The translations under genes and the position numbers were made by a program. The notes under the pieces are model-generated. The model ran no database searches, had not been told where the DNA came from, and saw only the letters and a program-made list of their open reading frames with translations. Below, in pieces: positions 1 to 6,719 of a DNA stretch of 18,002 nt (positions are counted from its first letter, which is position 1; each line of letters begins with the position of its first letter). Origin of the DNA: Bacillota bacterium (lineage in GTDB: Bacteria; Bacillota; Clostridia; Oscillospirales; Ruminococcaceae); contig JAEWWW010000100.1 of the NCBI GenBank assembly GCA_023396215.1, positions 1 to 18,002 on the forward strand, read 5' to 3'.

Positions 1-66
1 CATAAATGGTATACAATAATCAAGCTTAATTGATAAATATTTTCAATTTTATTTTTGTATCTGGGC

Positions 67-97
67 AAAAGAAAACGCCGCCCCAAACAGGGCGGCG
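67..97 (-). terminator. Intrinsic terminator downstream of the formate/nitrite channel gene
   Basis: Read on the minus strand, an 8-bp GC-only stem (CGCCGCCC with GGGCGGCG, arms at 76-83 and 90-97, 6-nt loop) is followed at once by TTTTCTTTT (67-75). This is the classic Rho-independent layout. It lies about 190 nt past the channel gene stop, so it probably ends that transcript. A weaker AT-rich hairpin (AAAATGG/CCATTTT, 222-240) lies nearer the stop. Nothing else is recognisable in 1-284; the first three bases (CAT) could be a minus-strand start codon leading out of the window, but one codon proves nothing. Confidence 0.75.
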
Positions 98-284
98 CGG
101 GCGTGTCAAAAAACAGGAAGGCGGCGAAAAACGCCCGGGGACGAGGCGGCAAACGTAGCAAATGAGGGAGCATATCGGGTATATGTGACCGAAATTTGTA
201 AGTGCAGCCAACAGAGTAAGCAAAATGGAACAACCATTTTATGCCCCGGCGACTTTTTTGACAGCCTGACGTCGTCCCGCCCCT

Positions 285-1142
285 TTAGGGGGCCTTGCGG
301 GTGCGAATATAGGCAAACCAGTAGGCCGCCCCCACAAAGCCTGCGCCCCCCACGATGTTGCCAAGGGTAACGGGCAGCAGGTTTTGCAGCAAAAAGCTGC
401 CCCAGTTCAGGCGGGCAAGCCCTTCGGCAGTGACCCCAGCCGCAAGGGCGGCCTCTGCAAGCTGGGGGCTGGCCTTGGCAAAAATTCCGGCGGGAATATA
501 GTACATATTGGCGACACTGTGCTCAAACCCCGAGGTGATGAACAGCCAGATGGGGAAAAACACCGCCCAGATTTTGCCCGAGATATCCTTTGCGCCGTAG
601 CACATCCAAACGGCGAGGCAGACCAGCCAGTTGCACATAATCCCCAGCACAAAGGCCTGTGTGAAGCTGAGCCCCACCTTGTAAACGGCAATCTTGATGG
701 TCATGCCCCCCAGCAGGTTTGCCCCGCTGCCAAAAAGCCCCGAAGCGTTCATCATACAGGCAATCAGCAGCGAGCCGATGAAGTTGCCGATATAAACCCA
801 GAACCAGTTGCGCAGCATCTGGGGCACCGTTACCCGGCGGTCGAGCACCCCGGCAAAAATCAGGGTGTTGCCGGTAAAAAGCTCGCCCCCCGCAACCAGC
901 ACCAGCATCAGCCCGGTGCCAAAGATGGCTCCCGCAAGGGCCTTGCCAAGGCCGTATGTATCGGCGCGGGCCAGCAGGTTAAAGGCCGCCATATTGGAAC
1001 CCTCGGAGGCAAAGGCGATAAACGCCCCCGCCAGTACCCCCAGTACCAGCAGGTGAAGGGCAGGGGTGTGCACCTTTTTGATGCCCGCCTGTATGGTGGA
1101 TTCGGCTATTTCAGCCGGGGTCAGATAGTTTTTAAAATCCAT
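285..1142 (-). CDS. Formate/nitrite transporter (FNT) family channel
   Basis: Integral membrane channel of the FNT family, which moves small monovalent anions such as formate, nitrite or hydrosulfide across the cytoplasmic membrane, usually as a pentamer with six helices per subunit. The 285-residue product shows the family marks: GGELFTGN near residues 85-92, a lysine near 155 and GFEHSVANMYYIP with the central pore histidine near 208. The start is the ATG at 1142 because GAGGAG lies 6 nt upstream. The open frame runs 148 codons further upstream, but that part is low-complexity and reads into the repeat array, so it is not protein. GEHS-type residues do not separate formate from nitrite; in a fermentative anaerobe formate is the more likely substrate (inference). 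It appears to be a single-gene unit with its own promoter at about 1210 and a terminator at 67-97. Confidence 0.93.
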   Translation of the reverse strand: MDFKNYLTPAEIAESTIQAGIKKVHTPALHLLVLGVLAGAFIAFASEGSNMAAFNLLARADTYGLGKALAGAIFGTGLMLVLVAGGELFTGNTLIFAGVLDRRVTVPQMLRNWFWVYIGNFIGSLLIACMMNASGLFGSGANLLGGMTIKIAVYKVGLSFTQAFVLGIMCNWLVCLAVWMCYGAKDISGKIWAVFFPIWLFITSGFEHSVANMYYIPAGIFAKASPQLAEAALAAGVTAEGLARLNWGSFLLQNLLPVTLGNIVGGAGFVGAAYWFAYIRTRKAP

Positions 1143-1204
1143 CGCAGCTCCTCGAATTGATGAAACTATAGTTGTGCTTTTTGCGCGGCAAAACAGCCGT
1201 CCAG

Positions 1205-1224
1205 CCGATATTATAACATATCGG
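1205..1224 (-). promoter_or_regulatory. Extended -10 promoter with overlapping palindrome, upstream of the FNT gene
   Basis: On the minus strand TGTTATAAT (1218-1210) is a perfect extended -10 element (TGn plus TATAAT), about 65 nt upstream of the channel start. A good -35 is not visible, as is usual for extended -10 promoters. The same bases sit inside an inverted repeat: CCGATAT (1205-1211), 6-nt spacer, ATATCGG (1218-1224). A protein binding this palindrome would cover the -10 element and should repress. The regulator cannot be named from sequence. Confidence 0.5.
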
Positions 1225-1353
1225 TCAACCGGTTGCAGCGGCCAAAATTTGCACTGCCCCCTGCAACCACAGACGCAGGGAAACACCGTAGCGGCCGATG
1301 CCCACACTGGCCCGCTTATAAAACCACCCCGGCCCCCTACAAGGCAGGCGGCG

Positions 1354-1499
1354 CCCCAATTCCCCTCCTTGGAGGGGTGGCGCCCGCAGGCGACGGGGTG
1401 GTTTTGATAGGCATCACCCCTGCCGCCATCCTTTGCGACAATGGCCGCAGGAGCGGCTATCAGCCGCCCGCAAGGTTTCAGCACAAAGAAAGGACAACT
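1354..1499. repeat. Tandem repeat, copy 1 of 3 (about 146 bp)
   Basis: First unit of a three-copy head-to-tail array filling most of the 705-bp gene-free stretch 1143-1847. Each unit begins with a short palindrome (CCCCTCC TT GGAGGGG in copies 1 and 3), followed by GGTGGCGCCCGTAGGCGACG-like sequence with a small CGCC/GGCG hairpin, and later a CGGCT ATC AGCCG hairpin. Copy 1 reads CGCAGG where the other two read CGTAGG. The units translate in several frames into repetitive peptides, but no frame has a credible start. They look like non-coding, hairpin-rich intergenic repeats. Positions 1225-1353 show no other recognisable feature. Confidence 0.85.
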
Positions 1500-1646
1500 C
1501 CCCATTCCACTCCTTAGAGGGGTGGCGCCCGTAGGCGACGGGTTAGTTTTGATAGGTATCACCCCTGCCGCCATCCTTTGCGACAATGGCCGCAGGAGCG
1601 GCTATCAGCCGTCCGCAAGGTTTCAGCACAAAGAAAGGACAACTCT
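1500..1646. repeat. Tandem repeat, copy 2 of 3 (about 147 bp)
   Basis: Second unit, nearly identical to copy 1 through the distal part (GGTTTCAGCACAAAGAAAGG occurs in both). Its leading palindrome is decayed: CCACTCCTTAGAGGGG instead of the perfect form. It also reads GGGTTAG where copies 1 and 3 read GGGGTGG, and CAGCCGTCCG where copy 1 reads CAGCCGCCCG. A two-base difference near the end makes it slightly longer than copy 1. Confidence 0.85.
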
Positions 1647-1761
1647 CCCCATTCCCCTCCTTGGAGGGGTGGCGCCCGTAGGCGACGGGGTGGTTTTGAT
1701 AGGCATCACCCCTGCCGCCATCCTTTGTGACGATGGCCGCAGGGGCGGCTATCAGCCGCCC
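1647..1761. repeat. Tandem repeat, copy 3 of 3 (truncated, about 115 bp)
   Basis: Third unit, with the intact palindrome, ending at a perfected hairpin (GGGCGGCT ATC AGCCGCCC, 1743-1761) and lacking the GCAAGGTTTCAGCACAAAG distal segment of copies 1 and 2. The last hairpin lies about 90 nt past the lacI-type gene stop on its downstream side. It might help end that transcript, although no T-run follows. The remaining 1762-1847 shows nothing recognisable. Confidence 0.8.
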
Positions 1762-1847
1762 ACCGTTGCACCCCGGCGCTCATGCCAGCGTCAAAAAGGG
1801 GAATGCTATTGCAGAGCGGGTACCGGCATGGCCTGCGCCAAACCGGC

Positions 1848-2879
1848 TTATTCTCCGGCTTCGGCCAGCTCCTCCGGCAGCAGCAGGGTGGGCTCCAGCT
1901 TGAGCTGGCGCAGCGGCAGCGGCCTGCCTCCCGCCTTGCGCATCCGGCGCAGCAGCGTGTCGCCTGCCTGTATGCCCAGCGCGTAGGGGTCCTGCTGTAT
2001 CCGCGGAATGTCCATCTGGTATTTCGTGCCGAACTCATCCAGCGAGTAGCCGCCCAGCTGCACCTGCCGGGGGATGTCATAGCCCAGCTTGCGCAGCACG
2101 ATGAAGGCGTTTTCGAGTATCAGGGGGCTGTAGGCAATCACCGACGAAGGGCGGCCCTCCTGTGAAAACAGCTTTGAAAACACCGGCCCCAGCTCCTGCG
2201 GGAGCTGATGGTTCAGTAGCAGATGGGATTTCTCCATATCCAGCCCCGCTTCGGCAAAGGCGCGCCGCGCGCCCTCTATGCGCTGGGCGGTGTTGGTCGA
2301 ATGCTCGGTTCTGAAGAGCAGCACAAAATCCTTTTCCTTTGCACCGCCGCCCTTCTGCCTTATCATGGCTTTGGTCAGGCGGTAGGAGCCCTCAACGTCA
2401 TCCTCGCATACGACGTCCAGCGGCAGCGCGGCCTCGTAACGGTCGAGCAAAACCATGTTGGCAAACTGCTGCGACGCCGCAAGCAGAAAATCGCTGCTGC
2501 GTCCCGAGGGCACAACCAGCAGCCCCGAAACCCGCTGCCCAATCAAAGAATTGATGTAATAACGCTCTTTTTCAAGGTCGTCGCCCGTTTCACAGATGAA
2601 AAGCAGGTATTTGTGCTGATAAAAAAAGTCGCTCAGGGCCGAGCATATCCGGCTAAAAAACGGGCCGAGACCGGGCACCACAATCCCGATGGTATTGTTG
2701 GAGCCCCTTTTCAGGCTCTGGGCAAAGGTGTTGGGGATATACCCAAGCTCCTTGATAGCCTTTTCAATGTTCATGGCGGCAATCGGCTTGATGCTACCCG
2801 GGTCGCTGAGATAACGGGATACCGAGCTTGCCGAAACATTTGCTGCCTTTGCCACGTCGTAGATGGTGATGCGGCTCAT
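1848..2879 (-). CDS. LacI-family transcriptional regulator
   Basis: A 343-residue DNA-binding repressor of the LacI/GalR family. The N-terminus has the typical helix-turn-helix (ITIYDVAKAANVSASSVSRYL, about residues 4-24), then the hinge region (GYIPNTFAQSLKRG, about 46-59), and then a periplasmic-binding-protein-like sensor domain beginning at NTIGIVVPGLGPFF. The length is normal for the family. The start has AAGGAGG 7 nt upstream. The gene is divergent from the nucleoside hydrolase operon, and palindromes of the type LacI proteins bind (central CG) lie on both its own candidate promoters and that of the operon, so it is probably a local, self-regulating repressor. The inducer is not evident; a pentose, a nucleoside or a phosphorylated sugar would fit the neighbours. 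Family call sure, target inferred. Confidence 0.95.
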   Translation of the reverse strand: MSRITIYDVAKAANVSASSVSRYLSDPGSIKPIAAMNIEKAIKELGYIPNTFAQSLKRGSNNTIGIVVPGLGPFFSRICSALSDFFYQHKYLLFICETGDDLEKERYYINSLIGQRVSGLLVVPSGRSSDFLLAASQQFANMVLLDRYEAALPLDVVCEDDVEGSYRLTKAMIRQKGGGAKEKDFVLLFRTEHSTNTAQRIEGARRAFAEAGLDMEKSHLLLNHQLPQELGPVFSKLFSQEGRPSSVIAYSPLILENAFIVLRKLGYDIPRQVQLGGYSLDEFGTKYQMDIPRIQQDPYALGIQAGDTLLRRMRKAGGRPLPLRQLKLEPTLLLPEELAEAGE

Positions 2880-2960
2880 ACCGGGAACCTCCTTGTTGCT
2901 GCCGTTTGCCGGCTACACAAAACAACCCCGCAACAGCAGTTTTCGCTTAAAAAGCGGTAC

Positions 2961-3016
2961 TGATATCGGTTTCATCTTTTTTCATTCATCATAGGGCATT
3001 CGGGGCAAAATAGCAA
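2961..3016 (-). promoter_or_regulatory. Proximal lacI promoter with downstream operator A
   Basis: Minus-strand -35 TTGCTA (3016-3011), 17-nt spacer, -10 TATGAT (2993-2988). About 13 nt past the -10 lies the 14-bp near-palindrome TGAAACCGATATCA (2974-2961), so a bound repressor would sit across the first transcribed bases. The site matches operators B and C at 11 of 14 invariant positions. Leader to the start codon is about 100 nt. Confidence 0.6.
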
Positions 3017-3079
3017 TACTCTATCAGCCTTTCTGATACAATTTAAAAGGCGCACAAAAAAAGAGCGAAATGTTGTGCA

Positions 3080-3108
3080 ATCATACGAATGGTATCGATT
3101 TCAGTAAA
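3080..3108 (-). promoter_or_regulatory. Distal lacI promoter with operator B between -35 and -10
   Basis: Minus-strand -35 TTTACT (3108-3103), 17-nt spacer, -10 TATGAT (3085-3080). Operator B, TGAAATCGATACCA (3103-3090), fills the spacer almost exactly, which is a typical placement for direct repression. It differs from operator A at two positions. A transcript from here would have a leader of about 190 nt. No convincing plus-strand promoter is seen at this site. Confidence 0.5.
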
Positions 3109-3344
3109 ACCTATTTACAAAGCGGCGGGATTTTATTATGATGAAACAGGACGGATATGTCTGTCAGGCGGCCCCTGAATGTTTACGCCGAATGGTTTGC
3201 CCGCAAGCAGCCCTTCGGGGGCAGCCTGCGAACACAAAATTTTTCTGTGCTAGACGGCCTTAAAGGGGCATTTTACCGCGCGAAACAGACGAGAAGCCCG
3301 GCTTTTTGCAGGGGAAAAACCGCATAGCGACCAACATAACAGCC

Positions 3345-3387
3345 TTGACTGTTATTTTATTTTCAAGATGATTGAAACCGATTTCAA
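3345..3387 (+). promoter_or_regulatory. Promoter and operator C of the nucleoside hydrolase operon
   Basis: TTGACT (3345-3350) is followed after 16 nt by GATGAT (3367-3372), a moderate sigma-A-type pair. The best palindrome of the region, TTGAAACCGATTTCAA (3372-3387, arms TTGAAA/TTTCAA), overlaps the end of the -10 and the expected transcription start, and lies just before the AAGGAGG ribosome site. Its core TGAAACCGATTTCA also fits the CcpA cre consensus, so either the local LacI protein or a CcpA-type global regulator could use it. The rest of the 523-bp divergent region (2880-3402) holds no gene I can support. Confidence 0.6.
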
Positions 3388-3402
3388 AAGGAGGCACCTT
3401 CA

Positions 3403-4413
3403 ATGAGCAAAAAAATCCCGGTTATTATCGATGCCGACACCGGCGTTGACGACGCGCTGGCGCTTGTGCTGGCCTGTGCCAGCGATAAGCTGGATATCCT
3501 TGCGGTGACCGCCGTGGCGGGCAACACCAGTCTGGAGCACTCCACCAGAAACACCCTGAACGTTCTGCACCTGCTGGGGCGGGATGATATTCCGGTTGCC
3601 GCCGGCGCCGACCGCCCGCTGAGCAGAGATTTGATGAAGGCAAGCGGGGTACACGGCTTTACCGGCCTCAGGGGCTACACCTTTGAGCAGAATAACACTC
3701 AGGCGCTGGTGAAGGATAAGGCATGGGATTTAATGCGCAGCATCCTTGCCGCTTCTGAAGAAAAGGTCACCATCATTGCCATCGGCCCGATGACCAATGT
3801 GGCCCATCTGCTGGAGAAATACCCCGAGGTGAAAGGCAGGATAGAGCGGGTGGTTTTTATGGGTACCTCCTACCACGACGGCAACCCCACCCCGGTCGCC
3901 ACCTTTAACGTGCTGGTAGACCCCGAGGCCTTCAGAAAGGTGCTCTTCAGCGGGGTGGAGCTTTACGCCTGTCCCCTTGAAACCACACGCAAGCTTTTTA
4001 TCAGCGAGGAAGAAAAAGAAAAGCTGCGCCAGATCAGCGGCCCGGCGGCTAAGCTGGCATACGGCGTGCTCGGCGGCTACGGCAGAGCCACCGAGGAAGA
4101 GCTTGCGCTGATTGCCGCCGCCGACGATGAGGAATATTTTGAAGAAAAGCGCCAGAAAGCCAGCCTTTCCAGCCACAGCCTGCACGACCCGGCAACGGTG
4201 GCCTTTGTCTGTGCGCCCGAGCTTTTTTCATACAAGAAATATTACTGCGACGTCGAGTGCAAGGGCGAGCTGACCACAGGCTTCACCCTGATTGATATGG
4301 CCAACTACTATGGCAAAACCGAGGAGGAAAGGAACCTGTACTACCTCGAATCCTCCGAAAGAGAACGCTTTATCCAGTTGTTCTTTGAAGCGGTTGAGTC
4401 GTACAGCAAATAG
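3403..4413 (+). CDS. Inosine-uridine preferring nucleoside hydrolase family protein
   Basis: Cytosolic N-glycosidase that splits ribonucleosides into base and ribose, using a bound calcium ion. The 336-residue protein has the signature IIDADTGVDDALAL (DxDxGxDD, residues 8-21), the GPMTN segment (about 128-132), the GNPTPVATFN segment (about 160-169) and the late SLHDPATVA segment supplying His261 and Asp262. In characterised members the middle segment reads AEFN and its glutamate contacts the ribose 5' hydroxyl; here it is Thr167, so the sugar moiety accepted may differ (inference). No signal peptide. The start follows AAGGAGG with 8 nt spacing. First gene of a three-gene operon, 19 nt before the epimerase gene. 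Family is clear, exact nucleoside unknown. Confidence 0.9.
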   Translation: MSKKIPVIIDADTGVDDALALVLACASDKLDILAVTAVAGNTSLEHSTRNTLNVLHLLGRDDIPVAAGADRPLSRDLMKASGVHGFTGLRGYTFEQNNTQALVKDKAWDLMRSILAASEEKVTIIAIGPMTNVAHLLEKYPEVKGRIERVVFMGTSYHDGNPTPVATFNVLVDPEAFRKVLFSGVELYACPLETTRKLFISEEEKEKLRQISGPAAKLAYGVLGGYGRATEEELALIAAADDEEYFEEKRQKASLSSHSLHDPATVAFVCAPELFSYKKYYCDVECKGELTTGFTLIDMANYYGKTEEERNLYYLESSERERFIQLFFEAVESYSK

Positions 4414-4432
4414 GGCAAAGGAGAGATGACCG

Positions 4433-5092
4433 ATGATTTCCCCGACACTGGCTTGCCTCGATTACCTGAACATCGGCGAGCAGATAGCCGCCATGGACCA
4501 CGCGAAGGTGGATTTTTACCACATCGATATCATGGACGGGCATTATGTGCCCAACCTGTGTCTGAATTTTGATATGCTCCGGCAAATCAGGGCGGTTTCC
4601 AAAACGCCGATGGATGTTCACCTGATGGTGACCAACCCCATGAGCTATCTGGACGCTCTGGTCAAGCTTAAGGTGGAGTACGCGTGCTGCCACCCCGACG
4701 CCAGCGGGGATACCGCCCAGTTTCTAAAGGCGCTCAAGGAGAACGGCATCGGCGCCGGGCTGGCGCTGTCGCCGCAGGACGATATCAGCTGCCTCGAGCC
4801 CTATCTGGAGCAGCTGGATTATGTGCTGCTGCTCTTTGTGCGGCCGGGCTTTGCGGGGCAGGCCTTCAAGCCGGAGGTGCTGGAAAAGCTCCGGCAGTTG
4901 GACGCCCTGCGCAAAGAGAAGGGGCTTCGGTTCTGGGTGCAGGCCGACGGCGGCATCGGCTGGGATAACGTAGGGCAGGTGGTGGAGGCCGGTGCGGACA
5001 GCATCGTTGCGGGTGTGTTTGCGGTGTTTGGGCAGCCGCAGGGCCTTGGCCCGGCCTGCGTCGGGTTTAAGAGACTGACCGAGAGGGAATAA
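4433..5092 (+). CDS. Ribulose-phosphate 3-epimerase family (pentulose or allulose 6-phosphate type)
   Basis: A 219-residue TIM-barrel epimerase that inverts C3 of a ketose phosphate through a metal-bound enediolate. Visible residues are Ser3 in ISPT, His30 and Asp32 in HIDIMDG, His63 in DVHLMV and Asp172 in QADGGI (metal ligands and acid/base pair), plus the phosphate-binding RPGFAGQ loop near 137-143. The RPGFAGQAF form (rather than NPGFGGQ) recalls AlsE-type D-allulose-6-phosphate epimerases, so the substrate could be ribulose-5-P or allulose-6-P. It is preceded by AAAGGAGA and begins 19 nt after the hydrolase stop. Together with the following isomerase it would lead ribose-5-P to xylulose-5-P. 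Family sure, substrate open. Confidence 0.9.
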   Translation: MISPTLACLDYLNIGEQIAAMDHAKVDFYHIDIMDGHYVPNLCLNFDMLRQIRAVSKTPMDVHLMVTNPMSYLDALVKLKVEYACCHPDASGDTAQFLKALKENGIGAGLALSPQDDISCLEPYLEQLDYVLLLFVRPGFAGQAFKPEVLEKLRQLDALRKEKGLRFWVQADGGIGWDNVGQVVEAGADSIVAGVFAVFGQPQGLGPACVGFKRLTERE

Positions 5093-5205
5093 CCGCCTAA
5101 GCGATTTTGCGCCAAACACCACCCAAAAGCCGGGGATGTGCCGGTTGCGCCCCTCCCGCAGCGGAGGCAATCGATGCACACAACGGTAAGAAAGGAATGT
5201 TTTAT

Positions 5206-5634
5206 ATGATAGCGATAGGCTGCGACCACGGGGGCTTTGCCCTCAAGGAAGAGATGAAAAACCGCCTGCTGCAAAAAGGCTATGAGATAAAGGATTTTGG
5301 CTGCTACACCCAAGACCCGGTGGAATACCCCGACGTGGCCAAGCAGGTGAGCGCCGAGGTGGCCAAAGGTGGGTATGAGTTCGGCATCCTGTTTTGCGGC
5401 ACAGGCATCGGCATGTCCATCATTGCAAACAAGCACAAGGGGATCAGAGCCGCGTTGTGCTGCGACTGTTATTCGGCCCGCATGGCAAAAGAGCACAATA
5501 ACGCAAACATCATCACTCTGGGCGGGCGCACCCTCGGCACCGAGCTGGCCTTTGAAATTATCCAATCCTTTGCCAACGCAGAGTTTCAGGGCGGGATACA
5601 CGCGCCGCGGGTCGAGGTCATGAATTCCCTGTAA
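5206..5634 (+). CDS. rpiB: Ribose-5-phosphate isomerase B (RpiB/LacAB family)
   Basis: A 142-residue sugar-phosphate isomerase interconverting ribose-5-P and ribulose-5-P; some relatives act on allose-6-P. Family marks are the N-terminal IAIGCDHGGFALK, the FCGTGIGMSIIANK loop with catalytic Cys64, and EHNNANIITLGGR. The ATG at 5206 is preferred because AAGGA lies 9 nt before it. The in-frame ATG nine bases upstream touches the ribosome site, and the longer open frame reaching back to 5107 encodes nothing family-like. A 113-nt gap separates it from the epimerase gene and holds a small CCTCC/GGAGG hairpin (about 5153-5168). Last gene of the operon, followed by hairpins. LacB-type or allose-6-P activity cannot be excluded. 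Confidence 0.9.
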   Translation: MIAIGCDHGGFALKEEMKNRLLQKGYEIKDFGCYTQDPVEYPDVAKQVSAEVAKGGYEFGILFCGTGIGMSIIANKHKGIRAALCCDCYSARMAKEHNNANIITLGGRTLGTELAFEIIQSFANAEFQGGIHAPRVEVMNSL

Positions 5635-5729
5635 GAGGGCAGACGATAGCCTTGATACCTCACTGATAAAAATCCACGGCACAACCACAGGAGCATTTTT
5701 ATTCCGGAAAACCCGGCGAATACAGCAGA

Positions 5730-5767
5730 AAATCCGAATCCGCTCTCTTTTGAGCAGGTTCGGATTT
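5730..5767 (+). terminator. Hairpin terminator after the rpiB gene
   Basis: Arms AAATCCGAATCCGCTC (5730-5745) and GAGCAGGTTCGGATTT (5752-5767) pair with two mismatches around a TCTTTT loop. The A-rich left end and T-rich right end (TTTCTTAT) give a terminator-like stem for plus-strand transcripts. Read the other way it ends in TTTTCTG, so it could also stop transcripts arriving from the convergent ABC operon. Confidence 0.6.
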
Positions 5768-5774
5768 CTTATAC

Positions 5775-5807
5775 AGTAAAGCCACCCGCTAAGCGGATGG
5801 TTTTACT
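5775..5807 (-). terminator. Second convergent hairpin between rpiB and the ABC operon
   Basis: A 15-bp stem with a 3-nt TAA loop (arms 5775-5789 and 5793-5807; one wobble and one mismatch), seven bases beyond the previous hairpin. It lacks a strong T-run. With the previous hairpin it fills the 323-bp space between two convergent operons (5635-5957). No gene is seen there. Confidence 0.45.
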
Positions 5808-5957
5808 ATACAAGCTTTGTAGCTCAAACAGGATATAAAAATGCACATTTTTTGTCGGTTGTGCCGATTTCCCGATTTTAATCCTGGTTCCAATCCGGTG
5901 GTAGGGCAGAACGGCGTCTATAACCTTTCCGGCCTGATGCAAAATCAAGGGGGCGCA

Positions 5958-6716
5958 TTAAATCTCGGCTTTGTGCATTCGCTCGGTTACAAGCTTTACT
6001 CTGGCCTCGAGGCTGTCGCCGTCAAGCACTGGAAGCCTCAGTTCGCTCACAATATTCCCATCCTGCATAAAGAGAACACGCTGCGCCTGCGCTGCTACCT
6101 TCGCGTCATGGGTCACCAGCAGCAGCGCTATTCCCGCTTTGTTAATCTCCCGCAGGATGCTCATGATTTCCTGGGCGGACTTGGAATTCAGCGCGCCGGT
6201 GGGTTCGTCCCCATATATAATGTCAGGGTCAGCCATCAGCGCGCGGCAAATGCCCGCCCTCTGCAGCTGCCCACCTGAAACCTGAGCAATGCTCCGTTGC
6301 TCCAGCCCCTTGAGGCCCATCTGCTCCATCAGTTTTTTGGCCTTTTGGGTAAGCTGGGCAGCCTTTTTTTCGTTGCCCCTTTGGGCGGGCAATATGATAT
6401 TGTCCAGCAGGTTCAGGTTTTTCAGCAAAGTAGGCTGTTGAAACACAAAACCCATTCTGCGGCGGCGCAGATCGGCCAGTTCCTCCTCCCGCAAAGACGC
6501 CAGATTCATGCCGTCAAACAGCACCCTGCCGCTGTTTATTGTGTCCATGCCGCTCAGGGCGAACATCAGCGTTGTTTTGCCCGAGCCGGAAGGCCCCATA
6601 ATCGCCACGAACTCACCCGCGCCAATTTCAATGGAAACGCCGCCCAGCACCTTTGTTTTTTCCTTTCCTTCTCCAAAGGATTTCTCAATATGCTCTCCAA
6701 CCACGATATTTCTCAT
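5958..6716 (-). CDS. ABC transporter ATP-binding protein, LolD/MacB type
   Basis: Cytosolic ATPase subunit (252 residues) of an FtsX/MacB-type transporter. It shows Walker A GPSGSGKT (41-48), a Q-loop in FVFQQ (about 90-94), signature VSGGQLQR (146-153), Walker B IIYGDEPTG (166-174) and the switch histidine in VTHD (about 203). All catalytic motifs are intact. The start has AGGGAG upstream, inside the last codons of the permease gene; only 3 nt separate the two genes, so they are almost certainly co-translated. It energises the 772-residue permease just upstream. Such pairs in Firmicutes commonly export or detoxify peptides such as bacitracin or lantibiotics, or move cell-surface material; the substrate here is unknown. 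Last gene of the TetR-led operon. Confidence 0.93.
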   Translation of the reverse strand: MRNIVVGEHIEKSFGEGKEKTKVLGGVSIEIGAGEFVAIMGPSGSGKTTLMFALSGMDTINSGRVLFDGMNLASLREEELADLRRRRMGFVFQQPTLLKNLNLLDNIILPAQRGNEKKAAQLTQKAKKLMEQMGLKGLEQRSIAQVSGGQLQRAGICRALMADPDIIYGDEPTGALNSKSAQEIMSILREINKAGIALLLVTHDAKVAAQAQRVLFMQDGNIVSELRLPVLDGDSLEARVKLVTERMHKAEI

Positions 6717-6719
6717 GCT

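Noticed and set aside
26..223. Minus-strand 65-codon frame at the left edge
   Set aside because: It spans the intrinsic terminator stem and has no ribosome site or family features.
384..1160. Plus-strand 258-codon frame opposite the anion channel gene
   Set aside because: It is the antisense of a clearly recognised membrane protein, and its composition (Gln, His, Gly-rich) is typical of shadow frames.
1143..1586. Extended 433-residue reading of the anion channel gene
   Set aside because: The extra 148 codons are low-complexity, read into the repeat array, lack a ribosome site, and pass through the promoter at 1210; GAGGAG marks the start at 1142.
1354..1761. CRISPR array
   Set aside because: The units are about 146 bp and nearly identical throughout, with no alternation of short repeats and unique spacers and no cas genes.
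1441..1986. Plus-strand open frame of 181 codons across the repeats
   Set aside because: Its protein is just the repeat unit read three times (PIPLLGGVAPVGDG-like) and then the antisense of the LacI gene; no ribosome site.
3138..3263. Small open frame of about 41 codons before the nucleoside hydrolase gene
   Set aside because: Weak ribosome site, no recognisable similarity, cysteine-rich and arginine-rich composition typical of chance frames; not supported as a gene.
4819..5688. Minus-strand 289-codon frame opposite the epimerase and isomerase genes
   Set aside because: Antisense of two well-recognised enzymes; no family features and no promoter.
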